A DNA stretch of 41,442 nt from Candidatus Sulfotelmatobacter sp. (lineage in GTDB: Bacteria > Acidobacteriota > Terriglobia > Terriglobales > Acidobacteriaceae), in NCBI GenBank assembly GCA_030044775.1, contig JASICF010000646.1:1-41442 (forward strand). The letters run 5' to 3'. The translations under genes and the position numbers were made by a program. The notes beneath the pieces were generated by a model. The model saw only the letters and a list, made by a program, of their open reading frames with translations. It searched no databases and had not been told where the DNA came from. Of the stretch, positions 36,395 to 41,442 are shown piece by piece (positions within the stretch are counted from its first letter, which is position 1; every line of letters begins with the position of its first letter).

Positions 36395-39300
36395 TTATCG
36401 TCCCGCCTTCTGCTCCGGGATTGGGCTGCCCTGGAAGAGAGTTCCCGGTTGCGGCACTGCCTGACTGACGGGTGTCTGTTTGTCTTTGGGCGCGGACTCG
36501 TGCCCGAGATGTTGATAGTTGAGAATGGCGTTGAAGACCAGAGCGTAGGTTCCGATGGTCTCGCCGCGATAAACCGGGTTGTTCCCGAACAGCAGCACGT
36601 TGCCTTGGCCCAGGTGCGCATTTACCACCACAACGTGCTCGGCAATCGACGAAGCCTTGTCGAGCAGTCCATCGAGCAAAAGGGTCTTGGCATCGGAGAA
36701 TCGCAATATGACGTCCGGCCGTTCCTGCATCGGAATCACCAGTGGGTTGTTGCGCGTATCTTCCTCATCTAATGCCTTTGGCTCCCAAGGCTCCTGTTTC
36801 ACAAGCGGCTCGGCTTCGGTAATCTTCCTTCCCTGCGGCTCGTCGCTGTCTTCGACGCTGCCGCGCCCGGTTTCGCGTTTCGCGTAGGGGTCCAGGGGAT
36901 CGCTCAAAGAGTCCATCAAAGCGCGGCCGCCGGTGCGCCCGAGTATGCTGCTCACATTAAAGGCCATGCCATTGGCGCTGATCACCGGGACGCCAGGCCC
37001 GTAGCCGAAAGCGACCGCATGATCGCGGTCGACGAAAACGGTGTTGAGAACGGTACCGACGACGCGAGCGTCGTCGTGCGGAGCGACGCTGACGCCCGGC
37101 GCCAGGCCCGTATCGATAGCGAACTGAGCGGTGTCTTCGCAGGTGATGAGAAGCCCGCCTTGCTCAATAAATTTTTTCAGATGATCGAGGCCGTCATAAC
37201 CCAGGCCGGGCCGAACGTCGGGGGTACTGTCGATGGCGCCGAGGTTTGGGGTCAGGTCGGCTTTCTGCCACGGCATCGGATTGTTCCACAGGGGAAGGCC
37301 GTTCAGAATTTCCAGCGTAGAAGCGCGGCCGACGGGAGCAAAAACGATGACATCGTATTTTGTGCGCAGGTCCGGTTCCTTGGCGACGGTTTGCGTGCTG
37401 AGGTAGTCGAAGGGCACGCCCGCGTTATCGAAGGCGTAGCGCCACCAACCCTCCGTCTGAGTGCCGAGCCAGGTGTGCATGAACGCAATACGCGGAGCAT
37501 TCACGGAGTGCAGCGGCACGGACGGCGCCGCGCCGAGCCGCGATGCATCAAGCGACAGGTCGTGCAGAGCTTTCGGTAGGGCGTCATCGGCAGCGTTGGT
37601 GATGAGTAACGAGCCCGCCGCGAAATGTTTGCCGTCGGCATCGAAGGATTTCTCCGCAACCTGGATGCTTGCGCCTTTGAGTTTGTAGATGAGAGAGAGC
37701 AGCGAAACCTGGCCAGTGTTGGCTACCGCAATCACCGTGCCGGAGCCGGATACATTGCCGGCGAGAGTCGCCGGATCGTCAAGCGGCGTCATCTTCGACT
37801 TGAGAATCGTGGGATCGATGACACGGACAACCTTCAGATTGAAGAGATGTGAAAAAGACCACCCGGTATCGTCGTAGGGATGTTTTTGCGGATCGCCCGC
37901 GGCCCAAAACTGGCGATCGAGCAGCGCATCGGCAACGCGCGAATAAGGCTGATCCATTCGGATGACGATGCTGCCCGCTGGAAAGGTCTCTGGTTTGGGC
38001 TTGTCTCCGCGCTTCTCCGCGGGAACGCTGGAAGTGGCAGCTTCAGATAATTGTTCGATCTCGACGTGCTGGCGCTTCAATACCCTCAGCAACTCGATCT
38101 GGCGATTTGTGCCGGCCGGATCAGCGGGAATCACGTAGGCAGCGGGTCCCTCGAGCGATGGCTTCTCGACCGCGCGTTTGCTCTTGTCGTAGTAGTTCTC
38201 GAGGAAGTGGTGGGTATTGTGCGAGAAGTAAGACAGAGTGGAGAGCAAAGCGCTTTCTTCGTAGTTGTTGTTATCGCGCTGCGACCAGTTCACCACAGGA
38301 AGCGGCGGATTCTGGCGGTACCAGGTGCGCGAGTAATCTTCCGGTTTGAGGATGCGCTTCTCAGTGTCAGCGCCGCCATTGCCGAAGGTTTCATAGAGGC
38401 GGCTGATACCGTTGTGCATGCTGGCCAGGAACATCAGATAGCCCGGACTCCAGGTATCGAAGTCGCCGTGAGTGAAGACTCCGGGCATGCCAAAGCGCTG
38501 CATCTGGCCGACGTTGTTCCAGCCGAGTTCCGCCCACTCGTCGGCCAGAGTCGGATCGACCCACGCGTTGTAGGGTCCATCGCCTACCGTGTTGTCGTAA
38601 AGAAAAGGAACCGATTCGTGCAAGTCGTGGAGCACCTGCGCATGCCAGGCAAGATAAGTATCGAGAACGTTCCGCGTCAGATCGAGAGTCATGGCCATGG
38701 CGTCGCGGTTGTTGTCGTGCGCGACGTAGTGACCCCAGTAAAGAAGGCGCGGCCAAATTTCACCGGGATGCGCTTTGTGCCATTTGTAGATGTCGACCAT
38801 ACGGTCGCGGCCGTCGACCTCGACCACAGGCGTGATCAGCACAATCATGTGGGAACGGATGTACTTGATATAAGGCGCATCGTCGACGGCCAGACGATAG
38901 GCAAGTTCCATCAGGGCCGTGGGAGCTCCGGTTTCAGGGGAATGGATGGTCCCGGTGATGTAATAGACGGGCCAGGATTGGTCGATGATCGGTCGAGCTT
39001 TGGCGTCGTCGAGGCCGATCATGCGCGGATCGGCAAGCTGGGCCAGGCGCGCATCGTTTTCTTTCGCAGCGGCGAGGAGTTTCGCATCGGCGATCGCTAC
39101 GGCGATCATCTCTCGTCCTTCCTCGGTGTGGCCAATGGTGAAAACCTTCACCCGCGGAGTGCTCGCTTCGAGCAGACGGAAATATTTGTAAACATCTTCT
39201 GCATAGGGGAGCATGTCCGGAGCTCCGGACACGTCACCAAGTATCTTAGCCGGTGTGGGCACAGTTTTTGAGGCCGGAAGGTAATCGACCAGCGGGGAAA

Positions 39301-39466
39301 TGAACGAGGGATCGGTTGTGTACTTGTGAATCTGGTCGGTGTACTGCTGATCGATAGCCTGGCCGGGATCACGGGCGAAGGTCGAATTCAACTCCTGTGA
39401 GAAGGCCGACGCAGTGGGCAGGAATGTGGAGCAGACAACGATCAGAGCGAGTCTAGCGGTGTTCAT
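36395..39466 (-). CDS. M14-family zinc carboxypeptidase-like protein, large, secreted
   Basis: GHTEEGREMIAVAI, GTIHSPETGAPTALMELAYRL, HMIVLITPVVEVDGRDR; signal peptide from MNTARLALIVVCSTFLPTASAFSQ. Confidence 0.85.
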   Translation of the reverse strand: MNTARLALIVVCSTFLPTASAFSQELNSTFARDPGQAIDQQYTDQIHKYTTDPSFISPLVDYLPASKTVPTPAKILGDVSGAPDMLPYAEDVYKYFRLLEASTPRVKVFTIGHTEEGREMIAVAIADAKLLAAAKENDARLAQLADPRMIGLDDAKARPIIDQSWPVYYITGTIHSPETGAPTALMELAYRLAVDDAPYIKYIRSHMIVLITPVVEVDGRDRMVDIYKWHKAHPGEIWPRLLYWGHYVAHDNNRDAMAMTLDLTRNVLDTYLAWHAQVLHDLHESVPFLYDNTVGDGPYNAWVDPTLADEWAELGWNNVGQMQRFGMPGVFTHGDFDTWSPGYLMFLASMHNGISRLYETFGNGGADTEKRILKPEDYSRTWYRQNPPLPVVNWSQRDNNNYEESALLSTLSYFSHNTHHFLENYYDKSKRAVEKPSLEGPAAYVIPADPAGTNRQIELLRVLKRQHVEIEQLSEAATSSVPAEKRGDKPKPETFPAGSIVIRMDQPYSRVADALLDRQFWAAGDPQKHPYDDTGWSFSHLFNLKVVRVIDPTILKSKMTPLDDPATLAGNVSGSGTVIAVANTGQVSLLSLIYKLKGASIQVAEKSFDADGKHFAAGSLLITNAADDALPKALHDLSLDASRLGAAPSVPLHSVNAPRIAFMHTWLGTQTEGWWRYAFDNAGVPFDYLSTQTVAKEPDLRTKYDVIVFAPVGRASTLEILNGLPLWNNPMPWQKADLTPNLGAIDSTPDVRPGLGYDGLDHLKKFIEQGGLLITCEDTAQFAIDTGLAPGVSVAPHDDARVVGTVLNTVFVDRDHAVAFGYGPGVPVISANGMAFNVSSILGRTGGRALMDSLSDPLDPYAKRETGRGSVEDSDEPQGRKITEAEPLVKQEPWEPKALDEEDTRNNPLVIPMQERPDVILRFSDAKTLLLDGLLDKASSIAEHVVVVNAHLGQGNVLLFGNNPVYRGETIGTYALVFNAILNYQHLGHESAPKDKQTPVSQAVPQPGTLFQGSPIPEQKAGR

Positions 39467-39832
39467 TTTCCCTCGTTTTCGATTCGCTTTCTTGGCGTCC
39501 AAGTGTCACACAAATCGGCTGCCGGAGGAAACCTGATCTTAAACCGCCATGTGTTATTAGCGTCTACATTTGGCCGTCCTCTCATTCAGCGCATTGTAGT
39601 AATGCATCAGATGGGTTCACACTGTTGGTCGAAATGCTGCCTGTTTTCCGAGCGATTCGGGTGGGTTGAGTTGTTCGACTCGGGCTTCGTCACAAGACCG
39701 ATTGCCGACCGGCTTCGGTTCTCTGTGACCGAGTCGAGGTTCGATGCCCGGCGCCACGGAGTACGTCGCGGGCCATCCGATTTAGAAGGGGGTACTGTAC
39801 TCGCGGGGGTGGAGGGACGGGAAACGCAAACT

Positions 39833-39871
39833 GATTAAAATTCGAGGCGCCACGCAGCATGGCGCCTCGAA
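39833..39871 (-). terminator. Rho-independent terminator of the TonB-dependent receptor gene
   Basis: Perfect 12-bp stem TTCGAGGCGCCA...TGGCGCCTCGAA (39841-39852 / 39860-39871), followed on minus strand by TTTTAATC. Confidence 0.88.
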
Positions 39872-39881
39872 GTTCTCTAAG

Positions 39882-41442
39882 CTAGAAACGAACGCGAGCG
39901 CCGAGTTCGATGTTTCGCGGCTCTGCCTCGCCATTGACTCCGATGCCATTGTCTGGCGCGGTATTGTATCCGAGAGAACCAAACCCGCCAGTGTTGTAGA
40001 GACCGAGGTAGTTATCGGTCCACTGATTATGATTCAAAACGTTGGCGAAGACGCCCTGGAATTCCAGATTGATACCCTCGGTAACCCGAATGCTCTTCTT
40101 GATGCTGAAGTCCATATTCCAGTAAGCGAGCCCGCCGAGGATTCCCGAGCCTCCATCCCGTGTATCGATTCCGAGAATTGGGTTGCGCCAGTTCGAGGAC
40201 TGGAGCACTCCGTTCGGGAAATAGTTCACCGGGAACCCATTGGTTTGAGTCGAGCAGAAGCCCGAATAGTCATTGCCCGGACAGTAGTAGGCATGACGGT
40301 TGGGAACGGCGCCGATGGGGACGGCGTTTTCCATGTCATAGTCACCGCAGCCGATGCCGTCGCATGAACCGAAGGATTGGTAATTAGCATAGGTGGTCCC
40401 GACCTGCGTGGGAACGCCGGACCCGGCGGCGAAAATGGTAGAGAACGTCCATCCGCCCAGAATTCGCCCCGTGACTCCATTCTGTCCTTTATAGAAAGGA
40501 GGCTGGTAGACAACAAACGTGTTGTAGATGAATTTGCGGTCCCAAGCCTGTCTCCCATACTGTTCGCCCAGATTGAAGTCATCTAAGGTATTGAGTTCGC
40601 TTGAGGATTGCGCCTGCGCCGCCGTCCCCAGAGCCTTCGACCAGGTGAAGTTGGACTGCATCGTCACTCCGCGCCAATCAGACGTCTTGACGGAAACGAA
40701 GCCGGCGTTGTAATTGCTGTAGCCAATGCTGGCGTTCTGAAACGCCCCATCGGTAAATGCGCCGGAGCAGCCAATCGTAGTCACACCATTGCAGGTGCTG
40801 GGTATTGGAGTGCTCTGCATGCTGCGAGGGAAGTTAAACGCACCCACATTTCCGTTGACATCCGTACACCCGCCAACTGGGCAGCCCACGCCGCTGTCCA
40901 GATCGCTCCAGAGAGACCAGACCTGCGCATTCTCAAGGTTTTTCGTACCGCTTGCACCCTCGTTGGCTACGACTGCAGCCGTGCAACTGGAGAAGCCATT
41001 GCAATAGCCTGTGCCTTTCAAAGCGTGCTCGAAGAAGGGCTGCGGCGTAACGGCACCGGCACTGGGTCCGGCCGAGCCGCCGCAACCGCCACCCGCCAAA
41101 CCTGCAATACCACCGCAATATTGCAGGACCATATTGGCGTAGGCTTGTTTAAATTGCTGCCCGCCGAGCGTCATCATGTAGGGAACCGGGTTGAGTTCGA
41201 CCGGTTGATACTCGTGGGTAATTCTGCGTCCGATATAGCCGAGCTCCAAGGTGACTCGATGGCTCAACTGACGCTGCAGGGTGAGATCGAACGCATCGAT
41301 CGCGTTGGCGCGGAAACTCGGATCCAATCCCTCGGGGGAGGACGAGAAGCTGTTGTTGAATCCAGGATAGGTTGGCTGGGGCAAGGTCGCGCTCGCAAGC
41401 GAGATCAGCGGGACCGTTGGGCCACCGGCGGCAGAGGCGCTT
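39882..41442 (-). CDS. TonB-dependent receptor, Oar-like (C-terminal part; 5' end beyond window)
   Basis: FNNSFSSSPEGLDPSFRANAIDAFDLTLQRQLSHRVTLELGYIGRR...RNIELGARVRF; frame stays open through 41442, so the listed 41384 start is internal. Confidence 0.88.
   Translation of the reverse strand, partial: SASAAGGPTVPLISLASATLPQPTYPGFNNSFSSSPEGLDPSFRANAIDAFDLTLQRQLSHRVTLELGYIGRRITHEYQPVELNPVPYMMTLGGQQFKQAYANMVLQYCGGIAGLAGGGCGGSAGPSAGAVTPQPFFEHALKGTGYCNGFSSCTAAVVANEGASGTKNLENAQVWSLWSDLDSGVGCPVGGCTDVNGNVGAFNFPRSMQSTPIPSTCNGVTTIGCSGAFTDGAFQNASIGYSNYNAGFVSVKTSDWRGVTMQSNFTWSKALGTAAQAQSSSELNTLDDFNLGEQYGRQAWDRKFIYNTFVVYQPPFYKGQNGVTGRILGGWTFSTIFAAGSGVPTQVGTTYANYQSFGSCDGIGCGDYDMENAVPIGAVPNRHAYYCPGNDYSGFCSTQTNGFPVNYFPNGVLQSSNWRNPILGIDTRDGGSGILGGLAYWNMDFSIKKSIRVTEGINLEFQGVFANVLNHNQWTDNYLGLYNTGGFGSLGYNTAPDNGIGVNGEAEPRNIELGARVRF

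Noticed and set aside
38051-39271. Plus-strand 406-aa ORF
   Set aside because: Antisense shadow of the M14 peptidase gene.
1-41442. CRISPR arrays, tRNA/rRNA genes, IS elements, prophage
   Set aside because: No regularly spaced direct repeats, RNA gene signatures, transposases or phage structural genes (other than the HK97-fold encapsulin) were seen by reading; tRNAscan, Infernal and IS searches would be needed to exclude them formally.

Overview
This 41.4 kb window of high-GC bacterial DNA is gene-dense. Its gene repertoire suggests Acidobacteriota, but that is inference. No rRNA, tRNA, CRISPR array, IS element or phage module was recognised. The most notable locus is at the left edge on the minus strand. 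It holds a family 2A (SrpI/MMPI-like) encapsulin shell gene (2263-3183), overlapped by 29 nt by an open-ended cysteine desulfurase ORF (2291 to <1). That ORF is missing from the supplied ORF track because it runs off the window. By manual translation the desulfurase has a ~430-aa Pro/Ala/Ser-rich N-terminal extension with a YYPFG...LERLANEFF segment and three copies of a 16-aa motif (LPPxxxxFSFxxVPAM-like). This matches the known encapsulin/cysteine desulfurase nanocompartment, with an unusually long, repeat-bearing cargo domain. A second locus (24670-34042) has a GAF-GAF-sigma54 activator next to a STAS-like gene, a degenerate sigma-70-like gene and a complete MFP/RND/OMF efflux operon. TCGACA/TGTCGA boxes cluster upstream of both the activator and the STAS gene, and a correctly spaced -24/-12 sigma-54 promoter candidate (TGGCCTgcctgTTGCT) precedes the STAS gene. 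Other genes: GH9 cellulase, metallophosphoesterase, YVTN beta-propeller, two TonB-dependent receptors, an OmpR/HK two-component pair, a LytS/LytTR pair, a GGDEF protein, a Met/His-rich YtkA-like protein with a membrane partner, M28, S9 and M14 peptidases, and a pair of tandem paralogous small proteins of unknown function.
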